Below, in pieces: positions 26,426 through 35,547 of a DNA stretch of 64,000 nucleotides. How positions within the stretch are numbered: the stretch's first letter is position 1; every line of letters begins with the position of its first letter. The notes beneath the pieces are model-generated. The model did not search any database and had not been told where the DNA came from. It was given only the letters and a program-made list of their open reading frames with translations. Position numbers and translations under genes: made by a program. This stretch comes from Stagnihabitans lacustris (GTDB lineage: Bacteria > Pseudomonadota > Alphaproteobacteria > Rhodobacterales > Rhodobacteraceae): contig NZ_JAPDGS010000002.1 in assembly GCF_025950525.1 (NCBI RefSeq), positions 434,001 through 498,000 of the forward strand. The letters are read 5' to 3'.

Positions 26426-27070
26426 TTACAGGCTCCAACTGACTTGCGGTGCGGGCGCGCCCTCGGCGCTGTCAGGTTCGGCCAAGGGTGCGCCGGTTTG
26501 CAGCGACAGCGGCACGACGCCCGCCCAGACCGGCCAGGCGCGGTCTTCGTCCGGGTCGGTCGGGCCGCCCTTGGCGATCTTGGCCGAGGCTTCGGACAGG
26601 TCCAGCGCCATGACCATCGTGGCCTTGACCTCTTGCGGCTGCATCGGGCGCAACTGATCCCAGCGGCCGGGGAAAAGCCGTTCGACCATGGCCTGAAGAT
26701 GCGCCTCTTTGCCCTCGGTCACTTCCTGCGCCTGTCCCATCACCATCAGCGAGCGGAACTGCACCGAATGTTCGAAGGCCGAACGCGCCAGGACCAGCCC
26801 GTCCAGCGTGGTGACAGACAGGCAGACCGCCTGGTCGCGCATGGCCTTGAGCGCCCGGCTGGCCGAGGAGCCATGCCAGAAGACCCGGTCGCCCTCGCGC
26901 CAGGCCAGCGTTGACAGGACCATGGGGGCGCCGTTCATCTGATAGGCGATATGGGCCAGCGGGGCTGCATCCAGCACGGCATGGACGGTGGCGGCGTCAT
27001 AATCCGCCTTTTCGGAAAAGCGGCGCAGGCGGGTGCGGTCGGTCGGCGCGTTCGGGAGGGGAGCTTTCAT
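26426..27070 (-). CDS. Pyridoxamine 5'-phosphate oxidase-like FMN-binding protein
   Basis: A 214-residue split-barrel protein of the PNPOx-like (Pyridox_ox_2 / NimA-like) group: PLAHIAYQMNGAPMVLSTL, WHGSSASRALKAM, VCLSVTTLDGLVLARSAFEHS and FRSLMVMGQAQEV. These bind FMN or a similar cofactor; the substrate is unknown. The N-terminal RLRRFSEKADYD block is typical. Not enough is visible to call it a true pyridoxine oxidase. Confidence 0.85.
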   Translation of the reverse strand: MKAPLPNAPTDRTRLRRFSEKADYDAATVHAVLDAAPLAHIAYQMNGAPMVLSTLAWREGDRVFWHGSSASRALKAMRDQAVCLSVTTLDGLVLARSAFEHSVQFRSLMVMGQAQEVTEGKEAHLQAMVERLFPGRWDQLRPMQPQEVKATMVMALDLSEASAKIAKGGPTDPDEDRAWPVWAGVVPLSLQTGAPLAEPDSAEGAPAPQVSWSL

Positions 27071-27153
27071 CGGGGGGCCTTTCGTGAGCGCCTCAGATTA
27101 GCGCGCCCGGGGCCGGGCCGCAAATGCTCTGGTTCCGGTTGCCTGGCCCGGGG

Positions 27154-27705
27154 CTAGCGGAACGCCGGGCCATGCGTCCAAAGTGTCAGGCTCCACCGCG
27201 TGCCCCGGGTCACGGGCGTCACGCGGTGCAGCACAAAGGACGGGAACAGCACCGCCGTCCCCCGCGCCTTTTCCACTTGGCGGATGTTGCTGTCCGGCCG
27301 CAGTTCCAGCACGCCGCCGTCATAATCGGTGGGGGTGGACAATTGCACCACGATGGTCAGCTTGCGCCGCGCCGCCGCCGGACCGCTGCCGATATCGGAG
27401 TGCCAGTCGAAATGTCCCTCGCGTTCTGCACCATAGCGCGCGACCTGCGGGCTTTCCAGAAAGTCGGTCAGGTCAAAGCCAAAGGCCTCGCGGTTGGCCT
27501 GGGCGATGAGGCGGGTCATCCGCTCCATCACCCAGGCCGCTTCGGGGAGGTCGTCCAGCCAGGACAGTTCGGCCCGCCGGATCTGGTGCGCCGTGGTCTG
27601 GCGGACAAGGCCCGCATCCTTCATCGGTCCCGCTTTGCACAGCGCGATCAGCCGGTCACATTCATCGGGCGACAGGGCTTCGGGGATCAGGTGAAAGGGG
27701 GTCAT
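27154..27705 (-). CDS. Fe(II)/2-oxoglutarate-dependent oxygenase (P4H-like)
   Basis: A 183-residue double-stranded beta-helix dioxygenase. The metal triad is H102 and D104 (HFDWHSD) with H160 (FVLHRVTPVTRG), and R170 is the likely 2-oxoglutarate-binding arginine. The fold resembles prolyl 4-hydroxylase alpha-type and PiuC-like enzymes but is shorter than PiuC (~225 residues). The substrate is unknown. It is separated by 15 bases from the next gene's stop (PCuAC protein), so may share its transcript. Confidence 0.87.
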   Translation of the reverse strand: MTPFHLIPEALSPDECDRLIALCKAGPMKDAGLVRQTTAHQIRRAELSWLDDLPEAAWVMERMTRLIAQANREAFGFDLTDFLESPQVARYGAEREGHFDWHSDIGSGPAAARRKLTIVVQLSTPTDYDGGVLELRPDSNIRQVEKARGTAVLFPSFVLHRVTPVTRGTRWSLTLWTHGPAFR

Positions 27706-27720
27706 GCGGGCCTCGTGGGC

Positions 27721-28674
27721 TTAGGGCGCGGCGTGTTTGTGCGCGGCGTGCGGGTCGGCAGCGGTGCCATGGGCGGCGTGATCCCCATGCGAGGCCGGGT
27801 CGGTGATCATCACCACCTGGTCAAAGGTCGAGAACCGCGCCACGGCGTCAGAGCCCAAGCCATCCTCGGCGGCGTTGAACATGGCCGACAGATGCTCGGC
27901 CCCCGCCACGCCATGTTGCGCCAGGAAATCGGCGGCCCGCAGTTCAGGCCCGGCGCACAGGATGATGGCCCAACCCTCGGCCCGACGCTCCAGCAGGGCG
28001 CGGCCCGCCGTGTCGCCCTGCGCCCAAGAGGCCAGCGCGTGATCCCCCATCACCACGACCGGATCGACGGTCAGGGGCGCTTCGGGCTTGTCGAACTGCG
28101 CCTTCATCAGGGTGATGATCGCCCCCTGGTCCTCGGTGCTGATCGCGCCCATGGCCGGAGCGTCTGTGGCCGGAGCGTCTGTGGCCGGAGCCACCGCGGC
28201 CGCCTCTTCGCCGCTGGCCGCGTCAAAGTCGGTCGGACCGTCGCCCGGCGCCTCTTCGCGCTTGTTCATCACCGGGATCGTGACCGTCACCGCGCCCGCA
28301 TGTTCAAAGACCAGCGTGACCGAAATCGTCTCGCCGTCCTTCACCGGATGCTTGGGCTGCATCAGCATGACATGATCACCGCCCGGGGCCAGGTCATGGC
28401 TGGCCTCGCCCGGCAGGACGATGCCATCGGGCAGGTCCGTCATCTTCATCACGCCGTTTTCATCGGCCGAATTGGTCATGATCATCACCATGCCGACATC
28501 GGGCGACGAGGCCGAGATCAGGCGGTCGTCCGCCTGCGCATGGTTGGTGACTTGGAAATAGGCCGCGCCCGAGGGGCCGACAAAGCGGGCGAAGGGGTCG
28601 GTGACATGGACCCCCTCATGCGCAAGGGCGGGAAGGGCGAACAGGGCGCCACACAGGGTAAGCGTAAGTTTCAT
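27721..28674 (-). CDS. PCuAC copper chaperone fused to a copper-uptake-associated domain
   Basis: A 317-residue periplasmic protein with a signal peptide (GALFALPALA). Residues ~20-140 form a PCu(A)C domain that binds copper through Met/His residues (GMVMIM, HDLAPGGDHVMLM). A linker with tandem ATDAP units leads to a second domain (~155-290) of the kind annotated as copper-uptake-system-associated, ending in a His-rich tail (HGDHAAHGTAADPHAAHKHA). It probably delivers Cu to cytochrome oxidase or stores it. It is preceded by a small Cys/His protein gene on the same strand. Confidence 0.83.
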   Translation of the reverse strand: MKLTLTLCGALFALPALAHEGVHVTDPFARFVGPSGAAYFQVTNHAQADDRLISASSPDVGMVMIMTNSADENGVMKMTDLPDGIVLPGEASHDLAPGGDHVMLMQPKHPVKDGETISVTLVFEHAGAVTVTIPVMNKREEAPGDGPTDFDAASGEEAAAVAPATDAPATDAPAMGAISTEDQGAIITLMKAQFDKPEAPLTVDPVVVMGDHALASWAQGDTAGRALLERRAEGWAIILCAGPELRAADFLAQHGVAGAEHLSAMFNAAEDGLGSDAVARFSTFDQVVMITDPASHGDHAAHGTAADPHAAHKHAAP

Positions 28675-28708
28675 GATAACCTCGTTTGATCAGGGGGAAG
28701 GGGGGCGA

Positions 28709-29035
28709 TCAAACGAGCCCTGGGGGGCCTCGGGCCAGGGCTGCGGGCAGGGGGCGCGACTGCGCCAGCATCGTCGTTTCGGGCCGGGAGCCGCGGGCGC
28801 GGGTTTCGGGCCGGGTCACAACCGGCACGTCCAGACCCACCGCCGCCACCGAAGCCGCCAGGCAATGCGCGCAGGCATGGGCGGCCATGGGCTTGCCCGT
28901 GGCGTCCAGCAGAACCGACCCGGTGCCGCACAGTGCCTGGCTTGTGGCCCCGGCCATTTCCGACCGGGCCACGGCCTCGGTCAAAGAGGCCATGGCGAGG
29001 ATCAGCGACATCACAAGGGTCAGGATCACACGCAT
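28709..29035 (-). CDS. Small secreted Cys/His protein (DUF2946-like)
   Basis: A 108-residue protein starting MRVILTLVMS with a hydrophobic leader (about 1-22) and a compact metal-ligand-like motif AAHACAHCLAA. This resembles DUF2946-type proteins that occur in copper-handling gene sets, and it lies 34 bases ahead of the PCuAC gene on the same strand. The start at 29035 is chosen because the leader follows directly; longer frames lack support. Confidence 0.65.
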   Translation of the reverse strand: MRVILTLVMSLILAMASLTEAVARSEMAGATSQALCGTGSVLLDATGKPMAAHACAHCLAASVAAVGLDVPVVTRPETRARGSRPETTMLAQSRPLPAALARGPPGLV

Positions 29036-29254
29036 GGCCCTTTGGGTAAACCTTCGCGCCCCCCCTGTCCATGGCACGAGATGCCACAGCCTGTGGATCG
29101 TTTGTCCACAGAAGATTTCATGACAAAACGCTTTACAGACTTCCCCCAGCGGCTCACTATATCTAGTAAGGAATGGGTCGGGCATCGCAGTTTCTTGCCA
29201 GACACCCTGCGGCTAGGGGTCTTTCCCCCGGTCAGCACCAGAAAGAGGCCGGGC

Positions 29255-29758
29255 ATGTCGATTGCAGAAGATTTCATGGGGATGGACGATGCACACCCCA
29301 TCGACGTGGTCGAAAGCCTCGCCGAATACCATGCCTGGGAATTCGACCGTGTCACCGATGACCAGATCGCCATGGCGGTCGAGGGCCAATGGCGCACCTA
29401 CTCCCTGACGCTGGCCTGGTCGGCGCAGGATGAGACGCTGCGGCTGATCTGCACCTTTGAAATGGAGCCCCCCGAGGGCCGCATCGCGCCGCTTTATGAC
29501 CTGATGAACCGCTGCAATGACATGGTCTGGACCGGCGCCTTCACCTGGTGGGCGGAACAAAAGCTGATGGTCTGGCGCTATGGCCTGGTGCTGGCGGGCG
29601 GTCACTCTGCCTCGGCCGAGCAGGTGGATACGCTGATTTCGGGCGCAATCCTCGCTTGTGAGCGGTTCTATCCGGCCTTCCAGCTGGTGTCCTGGTCCGA
29701 TCAGATGCCGGTCGATGCGTTGAAGATCGCCATCGCCGAGGCCTATGGCCGCTGCTGA
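29255..29758 (+). CDS. YbjN domain protein
   Basis: A 167-residue cytosolic protein (MSIAEDFMGMDD...). It contains the YbjN pattern WRTYSLTLAW, LRLICTFEMEPPE and LYDLMNRCNDMVWTGAF. YbjN proteins share a type III secretion chaperone-like fold with roles in stress; no enzymatic function. The start at 29255 gives the family N-terminus, with GAAAGAGG upstream. proC follows after about 73 bases, probably co-directionally expressed. Confidence 0.88.
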   Translation: MSIAEDFMGMDDAHPIDVVESLAEYHAWEFDRVTDDQIAMAVEGQWRTYSLTLAWSAQDETLRLICTFEMEPPEGRIAPLYDLMNRCNDMVWTGAFTWWAEQKLMVWRYGLVLAGGHSASAEQVDTLISGAILACERFYPAFQLVSWSDQMPVDALKIAIAEAYGRC

Positions 29759-29831
29759 CACCCCCTTCTGTCTGCCCCTTGCCCTCTGGCCGTGAAACCT
29801 CCTAACCTGCCGCCAAAGAATGGAGACAGGT

Positions 29832-30629
29832 ATGTTGGAAGACGTCGCCCGCAGGGGTTTGGTTTTGCTGGGGTGCGGCAAGATGGGGACCGCGCTTTTG
29901 ACCGGTTGGCTGGAGGCCGGGGTGCCTGCCGCCTCGGTCTGGGTGATAGAGCCGCATCCGACCGACTGGCTGACATCCTGCGGCGTGCATCTGAATGAAG
30001 GCGTGCCGCCCGCGCCCGCCGTGGCGCTTTTGGCGGTCAAGCCGCAGATGATGGGCGCGGCGCTTCCGGCGCTGCAGGCTTTGGGCAATGGCAAGACGCT
30101 GTTCGTGTCGATCGCCGCCGGGACCTCGATCGCGACATTCGAGGCGGTTTTGGGCGCAGCCACGCCCATCGTGCGCACCATGCCGAACACCCCCGCCATG
30201 GTCGGCCGCGGCATCACCGGGATCTGTGCGAACAAGGCGGGTCAACCGGGGCTGGCCTTGGCGCGTGCGCTGATGCAGGCGGTGGGCGAGGTCGTCGAAC
30301 TGGACGGCGAACACCAGATCGACGCGGTGACGGCGGTGTCCGGCTCTGGCCCTGCCTATGTTTTTCACCTGATCGAGGCGATGGCCGCGGCGGGCGTGGC
30401 CGAGGGGCTCTCGCCCGAGGTCGCGATGAAACTGGCCCGCGCCACGGTCTGCGGCGCCGGGGAACTGGCCCATCGGTCGCCCGACAGCGCGACGCAGTTG
30501 CGCATCAACGTGACCTCTCCGGGCGGGACGACGGCGGCGGCGCTGGCGCATCTGATGGAGGACCTGCCCCCCCTGATGGCCCGCGCCGTCCATGCCGCAG
30601 CCGAACGCGGGCGGGAGCTGGGCAAATGA
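29832..30629 (+). CDS. proC: Pyrroline-5-carboxylate reductase
   Basis: A 265-residue NAD(P)H enzyme completing proline synthesis. Rossmann motif LLGCGKMGTALLTGW (about 12-26), LLAVKPQMM, MPNTPAMVGRG, and the C-terminal AVSGSGPAYVFHLIEAM with LRINVTSPGGTTAAAL. GGAGACAGG precedes ATG 29832; an in-frame ATG at 29820 is inside this site and less likely. csaA overlaps its stop (ATGA). Confidence 0.95.
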   Translation: MLEDVARRGLVLLGCGKMGTALLTGWLEAGVPAASVWVIEPHPTDWLTSCGVHLNEGVPPAPAVALLAVKPQMMGAALPALQALGNGKTLFVSIAAGTSIATFEAVLGAATPIVRTMPNTPAMVGRGITGICANKAGQPGLALARALMQAVGEVVELDGEHQIDAVTAVSGSGPAYVFHLIEAMAAAGVAEGLSPEVAMKLARATVCGAGELAHRSPDSATQLRINVTSPGGTTAAALAHLMEDLPPLMARAVHAAAERGRELGK

Positions 30630-30958
30630 TCACCTATGCCGATTTCGAAAAGGTCGATATCCGCCTGGGCGTGATCACCCGCGCCGAACCCTACCCAGAG
30701 GCCAAAAAGCCCGCCTACAAGCTTTGGGTCGATTTCGGGGGGGATATCGGCGAGAAACGGTCCTCGGCGCAGGTGACGGTGCATTACACGCCCGAGGCGC
30801 TGGTGGGGCGGCAGGTGCTGGCCGTGGTGAATTTTCCGCCGCGCCAGATCGGCAAGGTCATGTCAGAGGTGCTTGTGCTTGGCGTGCCCGATGCCGATGG
30901 GGCCGTGGTGTTGGTGGGGCCGGGCCATGAGGTGCCGTTGGGCGGGAGGCTGTTTTGA
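30626..30958 (+). CDS. csaA: CsaA-type tRNA-binding protein
   Basis: A 110-residue OB-fold EMAPII-like protein: MITYADFEKVDIRLG, PEAKKPAYKLWVDFG, and NFPPRQIGKVMSEVLVLG. CsaA binds tRNA and has been described as a secretion-related chaperone in Bacillus. It overlaps proC by 4 bases and its TGA overlaps the TTG start of the next gene, so three genes are coupled. Confidence 0.93.
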   Translation: MITYADFEKVDIRLGVITRAEPYPEAKKPAYKLWVDFGGDIGEKRSSAQVTVHYTPEALVGRQVLAVVNFPPRQIGKVMSEVLVLGVPDADGAVVLVGPGHEVPLGGRLF

Positions 30959-31896
30959 ACCTGCTGATCACGCGGTCGATGCCCGAGGCCGTGGTGCGCC
31001 GCGCCGGGGCGCATTTCGACGTGACCTGGCGCAATCAGGTGACTCCCATGAGCCCGGACGAGTTGACCGCCGCCCTGTCCGAATATGATGCGATCCTGCC
31101 GACGTTGGGCGATATCTTTGCGGCAGGGGTCTTCGCAAAGGCCCCGCGCACCAAGATCCTCGCGAATTTCGGCGTGGGCTATAACCACATCGACGTTGCG
31201 GCGGCAAAGGCGGCTGGGGTTGCGGTCACGAACACGCCCGGCGCCGTGACCGATGCGACGGCGGATATCGCGCTGACGCTGATCCTGATGACCGCGCGGC
31301 GGGCCGGCGAGGGGGAACGGATGCTGCGCCGGGGCGCATGGACCGGCTGGCATCCGACGCAGATGCTGGGGATGCACCTGACCGGCAAAAGGTTGGGCGT
31401 GATCGGCATGGGCCGCATCGGACGGGCCATCGCGCGGCGCTGTCATTTCGGCTTTGGCATGGAGGTGGTGTTCTTCAACCGCTCGCAGGTCGATCCCGGT
31501 CTTCCGGCGCGGCAAGGGACCTTCGCCGAGGCCATGGCGGCGGATGTCGTCGTCCTGGCCGTGCCGGGTGGCGCCACGACGCGCCACCTGATCGACGCCG
31601 AGGCCTTGGGCCTGATGGCGCCCCATGCCCTGCTGATCAACATCGCGCGCGGCGATGTGGTGGATGAGGCGGCCCTCGTCGCCGCTCTGAAGTCCGGCCA
31701 GATCGCGGGCGCGGGGCTGGATGTCTATGAATTCGAACCCAAAGTCTCGCCCGACCTGATGGCGATGGAAAACGTGACCCTTTTGCCGCATCTGGGAACC
31801 GCGGCGCTGGAGGTGCGCGAGTCCATGGGGATGATGGCGGTCGACAACCTGATCGCCTCGGCCGAGGGGCGCCCGCTTCTGAACCCGGTCAACTGA
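30955..31896 (+). CDS. D-2-hydroxyacid dehydrogenase (glyoxylate/hydroxypyruvate reductase-like)
   Basis: A 313-residue NAD(P)-dependent dehydrogenase of the D-isomer family: ANFGVGYNHIDV, VTNTPGAVTDATADIAL, Rossmann LGVIGMGRIGRAIARR, INIARGDVVDE, VYEFEP and the catalytic-His block LLPHLGTA. TTG at 30955 is the start: GGGAGG lies just upstream and TTGA overlaps the csaA stop. It most resembles glyoxylate/glycerate dehydrogenases, with exact substrate unsure. A 24-bp perfect box hairpin follows the stop. Confidence 0.88.
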   Translation: MNLLITRSMPEAVVRRAGAHFDVTWRNQVTPMSPDELTAALSEYDAILPTLGDIFAAGVFAKAPRTKILANFGVGYNHIDVAAAKAAGVAVTNTPGAVTDATADIALTLILMTARRAGEGERMLRRGAWTGWHPTQMLGMHLTGKRLGVIGMGRIGRAIARRCHFGFGMEVVFFNRSQVDPGLPARQGTFAEAMAADVVVLAVPGGATTRHLIDAEALGLMAPHALLINIARGDVVDEAALVAALKSGQIAGAGLDVYEFEPKVSPDLMAMENVTLLPHLGTAALEVRESMGMMAVDNLIASAEGRPLLNPVN

Positions 31897-31911
31897 GATG
31901 CGCGGCGAATG

Positions 31912-31981
31912 CCTCCGGCGGGAATATTTATGTCAGTATGAAAGCGGCCTTGTCTTTCATACTGACATAAATATTCCCCGC
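31912..31981. repeat. Inverted box pair, perfect 24-bp hairpin
   Basis: Forward box GGAATATTTATGTCAGTATG+AAAG (31921-31944) and inverted box (31954-31977) pair perfectly around a 9-base loop. Where the copy near 8.5 kb has GGATC/GATCC this one has ATGTC/GACAT, so both arms changed together. It sits between the dehydrogenase stop and the sulfotransferase start. Confidence 0.85.
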
Positions 31982-32013
31982 GGAGCGTCCAACCGTGCCA
32001 AAGGGGCCGTCCG

Positions 32014-32679
32014 ATGATCATCTCGCGCGGGCGGCGCTATATCTTTGTTCATATCCCCAAGACCGGGGGCACGGCCCTGACCCTGGCGCTGGAAGCGCGG
32101 GCCAAGGCTGATGACATCCTGATCGGCGACACGCCCAAGGCCCGCGCGCGCAAGGGGCGCCTGGCGGGAGGCAAGGTGGCGGGGGGCAAAGCAGCGGGGC
32201 GGCTGTGGAAACATTCGACGCTGTCCGACATCGCGGGGCTGGTCACGGATGAGGACGTGGCGTCGTTCTTCACCGTGACGCTGGTGCGCAACCCCTGGGA
32301 CCGGTTGGTCAGCTATTACCACTGGCTGCGGGCGCAGGGTTTCGCCCATCCGGCCGTGGGCCTGGCCAAGGCGCTGAGCTTCGCGGATTTCCTCGCCCAT
32401 CCCCAGACCCGCACGGCCCTGGCCCTCTGGCCCTATGGCGCCTATATGCGCGACCGCGCCGGCGTCGAACGCGCCAGCCTGTTCATCCGGCTGGAGCATC
32501 TGGCCGCGGATATCGCCCCCTTCGAAGCGCATCTGGGCTTTCGGTTGCAGGTCCCCCGCGCCAATGAAAGCAACCGCGAGCGCGACTACCGGCCCTATTA
32601 CTCTGACGCCTCCGCGGCCCTTCTGGCCGAGCTTTGCGCCGAGGATATCGCCCGCTTTGGCTATGGGTTCGACCCCTAG
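32014..32679 (+). CDS. Sulfotransferase family protein
   Basis: A 221-residue protein with the PAPS 5'-phosphosulfate loop IFVHIPKTGGTALTL (about 10-24) and the 3'-phosphate-binding VRNPWDRLVSYYHWL. It belongs to the Sulfotransfer_2-like group seen in many Rhodobacteraceae, near carbohydrate or lipid modification genes. A lysine-rich low-complexity insert (KGRLAGGKVAGGKAAG) follows the first strand-loop region. Acceptor unknown. Confidence 0.88.
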   Translation: MIISRGRRYIFVHIPKTGGTALTLALEARAKADDILIGDTPKARARKGRLAGGKVAGGKAAGRLWKHSTLSDIAGLVTDEDVASFFTVTLVRNPWDRLVSYYHWLRAQGFAHPAVGLAKALSFADFLAHPQTRTALALWPYGAYMRDRAGVERASLFIRLEHLAADIAPFEAHLGFRLQVPRANESNRERDYRPYYSDASAALLAELCAEDIARFGYGFDP

Positions 32680-32779
32680 GCGCTTCGATCTTTAACGAAG
32701 GGCCGTTTGTTTGCCGCAATTCCTCCGTGTGGCTGCCCGTCGCCTGGCGCCATTTGTGGGAAACATCGGAGGGCATGAC

Positions 32780-33388
32780 ATGGGTCGCCACGATCCCGCC
32801 TTGACCATCGCCATATCGGGCCGCGCCGGCCTTGCACGCGGGCTTTATGCCGGCACCGTGCTGCGGACGCCTTTGGGCTGGGCCGCCATTGAAAGCCTGT
32901 GTCCGGGGGAACTGGTGCTGTCGCGCGACCGCGGGCTTTGCCCCGTCGTCAGCCTGACCCGCGAAGAGCGCCCGGCGCTGTGGGCTGTGCGCATCCCCGC
33001 GGGCGCCCTCGAGAACACCGCCGACCTTCTGTTGCCGCCCGGCCAGCCCGTGTTGGTCCAAACCGATTTCGCCATGCCCTATACCGGAGAGGCCGAGGCG
33101 CTGGTTCCGGCCTCGTCGCTTGAGGGGTGGCGCGGCATCCTGCCCGTGGCGCGGGCCACGACCCTGCCGATCTGGCAAGTCCGGCTGGACCGCGCCAGCC
33201 TGATCGAATGTGGCCCCGGGGTCGTTGTGGGGCTGGAAGGCTCCGAGGAGGCCAAGGCCGATCTTTTGACCCGGCTGATGGCGGCGCCGCAGCGGCCGGT
33301 TCTGCCGCTGGCCGCCGCGCGGCACCTGGTCGCAACCCTGATCGGGGCTGCGACCGGGCTGGGGTTGGCTCAGGCGGCGCGGGGGTGA
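32780..33388 (+). CDS. Hint (Hedgehog/intein) domain protein
   Basis: A 202-residue protein from ATG 32780, with GGAGGG upstream, containing a Hint-type module: GLYAGTVLRTPLGWAAIESL, CPGELVLSRDRG, VVSLTREERP and VRIPAGALENTADLLLPPGQPVLVQ. Stand-alone Hint domain proteins are common in this group, often at the end of large secreted repeat proteins, but here there is nothing else attached. The intein-like Cys/Ser nucleophile position is not clear (the block begins ...AGTVLR), so self-splicing is doubtful. It overlaps the 3' end of fadJ by 19 bases, convergently. Confidence 0.7.
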   Translation: MGRHDPALTIAISGRAGLARGLYAGTVLRTPLGWAAIESLCPGELVLSRDRGLCPVVSLTREERPALWAVRIPAGALENTADLLLPPGQPVLVQTDFAMPYTGEAEALVPASSLEGWRGILPVARATTLPIWQVRLDRASLIECGPGVVVGLEGSEEAKADLLTRLMAAPQRPVLPLAAARHLVATLIGAATGLGLAQAARG

Positions 33389-35547
33389 ACGTCGGGGCGG
33401 GGATAGAAGGCCGCGCTGGAGGCCGCCATGTCGCGCAGGCTTTGCGGGGCGCTGAATCTTGGTCCCAGTTCGGCAAGTCCGTCGCAGATCGCCACGGCCT
33501 GACCCGCGCCGATCCGGTCCAGCCAGGAAAACGGCCCACCTGACCACGGCGCAAAGCCCCATCCCAGGATCGCCCCTACATCGCCCTCGCGGATATCGGT
33601 CAGGACACCGGCATCCAGCGCCCGCACCGCCTCTAGTGCCTGGATCATCAAGAGGCGATCTTGCACCGTCGTCAGGTCCGGGGTCTGTGTGACCGGCCAG
33701 AGGTCCGAAAGCCCCTCCCATAGGTCCAGACGTTTGCCAGCCTCGTCATAGGCATAGAAGCCCGCCTTGGCCTTGCGCCCCAGCCGCCCCTGTTCGGCCA
33801 TGGGAAACAGCACCTGATCGACCGCCGTGTCGGGATAGGTGTCGCCCATCGCAGCGCGGGTGGCGGTGGCGATTTTCACCCCCAGGTCGATCGAGGTCTC
33901 GTCCACCAGTTGCAGCGGGCCCAAGGGCATCCCCAGCAGCTTGGCCGCGTTCTCGATCAAGGCCGGGGGGACGCCTTCGGCGACCATCCGCAGGCCCTCG
34001 TTGATATAGGGGATGATGCAGCGGTTGGCATAGAAAAACCGGGCGTCGTTCACCACGATGGGGGTTTTCCGCAGCGCCCGGACGAAGTCGAGCGCCTTGG
34101 CGACGGCGCGGTCTTCGGTCTGTTTGCCGCGGATGATTTCCACCAACGCCATCTTGTCGACCGGCGAAAAGAAGTGGATGCCGATGTAGCTGCCCGGGCG
34201 CTGCGAGGCTTTGGCAAGCCCCGAGATCGGCAGGGTTGACGTGTTGGTGGCCAGGATCGCGCCGGTTGCGGCCTCCACCTTGGCGGTGACTTCGGCCTTG
34301 ACCGATGGGTCTTCGAAGACCGCTTCGACGACCAGGTCACAGGGGGCAAGGGCGGCGTAATCGGTGGTGGCGGTGATGCGGGCCAGGACCTCGGCCTTTT
34401 TCTCGGGCGTCACTTTCCGGCGCTGGACACCCTTTTCCAAAAGCGCCTCGGCATGGGCGCGGCCCTTTTCAGCCGCCTCTTGCGTGGCGTCGATCAGCAC
34501 CACGGAAATCCCGGCATTGGCCGCCACATAGGCGATGCCCGCCCCCATCATGCCCGCGCCGATGACGCCAAGGACCTTGACGCTTTCATCGGGCAGGTCG
34601 GGGCGGCGGGCGCCTTTCTCCAGCGCCTCTTTATTGATGAACAGGCTGCGGATCATCGCGGAGGAGGTGGGGTCCATCAGCACGCCGGTAAAGGCCCGGG
34701 CCTCGACCCGAAGGGCGGTGTCAAAGGGGACCATCGTGCCCTCATAGGCCGCCTGAAGCAGGGCCTGCGCCGCCGGATAGCAGCCTTGGGTTTTCCCCAG
34801 GATCATCGCATTGGCGCCGACAAAGGTCTGGAAGCCCGCAGGGTGATAGGGCGCGCCGCCGGGCAGTTTATAGCCCTTTTGATCCCAGGGTTTCACCAGA
34901 TCGGCCTCTTTGGCCGTCAGGACCCATTCCTTTGCGCGGGCCAAAAGCTGATCGGCGGGGACGACCTCGTCGATCAGCCCCTCGGCCTTGGCCAGACGCG
35001 GAGAGAGCAACTTGCCCTCCATCAGAAAGGGCGCGGCCAGCATCACGCCCATCTTGCGGATCAGTCGCGTCGTGCCGCCCGCACCGGGGAAGATACCCAC
35101 CAGGATCTCCGGCAGGCCGATTTTCGCTTTCGGATTGTCGGCGGCGATGATGCGGTGACAGGCCAGCGGGATTTCAAAGCCGATCCCCAGCCCCGTGCCC
35201 GGCATGGCGCAGACCACGGGCTTGCCGCCCTTCAGCGTCTTGGGGTCCATGCCTGCGCGTTCGATCTTGCGCAGGAAACGGTGGGTTTCCATGATGCCGT
35301 CAAACACCGCCTGCGTGCCGCCCGCCTGCATCTGGGCCAGGACGTTCAGGTCCATCCCCCCCGCGAAATCCTTTTTCCCCGAGGTCAGGACCACGCCCTT
35401 GACCGCGCCATCCCCCAAGGCCCGGTCGATCAGCCGCTCCAGCTCGGCAAAACCCGCCATCGACATGACATTCATCGACCGCCCGGGCGTGTCCCAGGTG
35501 ATCACGGCCACGCCATCGGCATCAAGGTCATAGGTGAAATCGGTCAT
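33370..35547 (-). CDS. fadJ: Multifunctional enoyl-CoA hydratase / 3-hydroxyacyl-CoA dehydrogenase
   Basis: A 725-residue beta-oxidation alpha subunit. The crotonase half (1-~190) has VLTSGKKDFAGGMDLN and PEILVGIFPGAGGTTRL (hydratase acid residues present). The second half has the Rossmann GVIGAGMMGAGIAYVAANAG (near 325-345), IGIHFFSPVDKM and NRCIIPY. It converts trans-enoyl-CoA to 3-ketoacyl-CoA and pairs with a thiolase (encoded at 38430-39635). Its ATG overlaps the stop of an NTF2-like gene (ATGA), so it is the last gene of the cassette operon. Confidence 0.95.
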   Translation of the reverse strand: MTDFTYDLDADGVAVITWDTPGRSMNVMSMAGFAELERLIDRALGDGAVKGVVLTSGKKDFAGGMDLNVLAQMQAGGTQAVFDGIMETHRFLRKIERAGMDPKTLKGGKPVVCAMPGTGLGIGFEIPLACHRIIAADNPKAKIGLPEILVGIFPGAGGTTRLIRKMGVMLAAPFLMEGKLLSPRLAKAEGLIDEVVPADQLLARAKEWVLTAKEADLVKPWDQKGYKLPGGAPYHPAGFQTFVGANAMILGKTQGCYPAAQALLQAAYEGTMVPFDTALRVEARAFTGVLMDPTSSAMIRSLFINKEALEKGARRPDLPDESVKVLGVIGAGMMGAGIAYVAANAGISVVLIDATQEAAEKGRAHAEALLEKGVQRRKVTPEKKAEVLARITATTDYAALAPCDLVVEAVFEDPSVKAEVTAKVEAATGAILATNTSTLPISGLAKASQRPGSYIGIHFFSPVDKMALVEIIRGKQTEDRAVAKALDFVRALRKTPIVVNDARFFYANRCIIPYINEGLRMVAEGVPPALIENAAKLLGMPLGPLQLVDETSIDLGVKIATATRAAMGDTYPDTAVDQVLFPMAEQGRLGRKAKAGFYAYDEAGKRLDLWEGLSDLWPVTQTPDLTTVQDRLLMIQALEAVRALDAGVLTDIREGDVGAILGWGFAPWSGGPFSWLDRIGAGQAVAICDGLAELGPRFSAPQSLRDMAASSAAFYPRPDVHPRAA

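Noticed and set aside
29150-29175. NrdR-box-like palindrome (ACTATATCTAGT)
   Set aside because: Single imperfect copy, with no ribonucleotide reductase gene nearby; NrdR sites normally occur in pairs.
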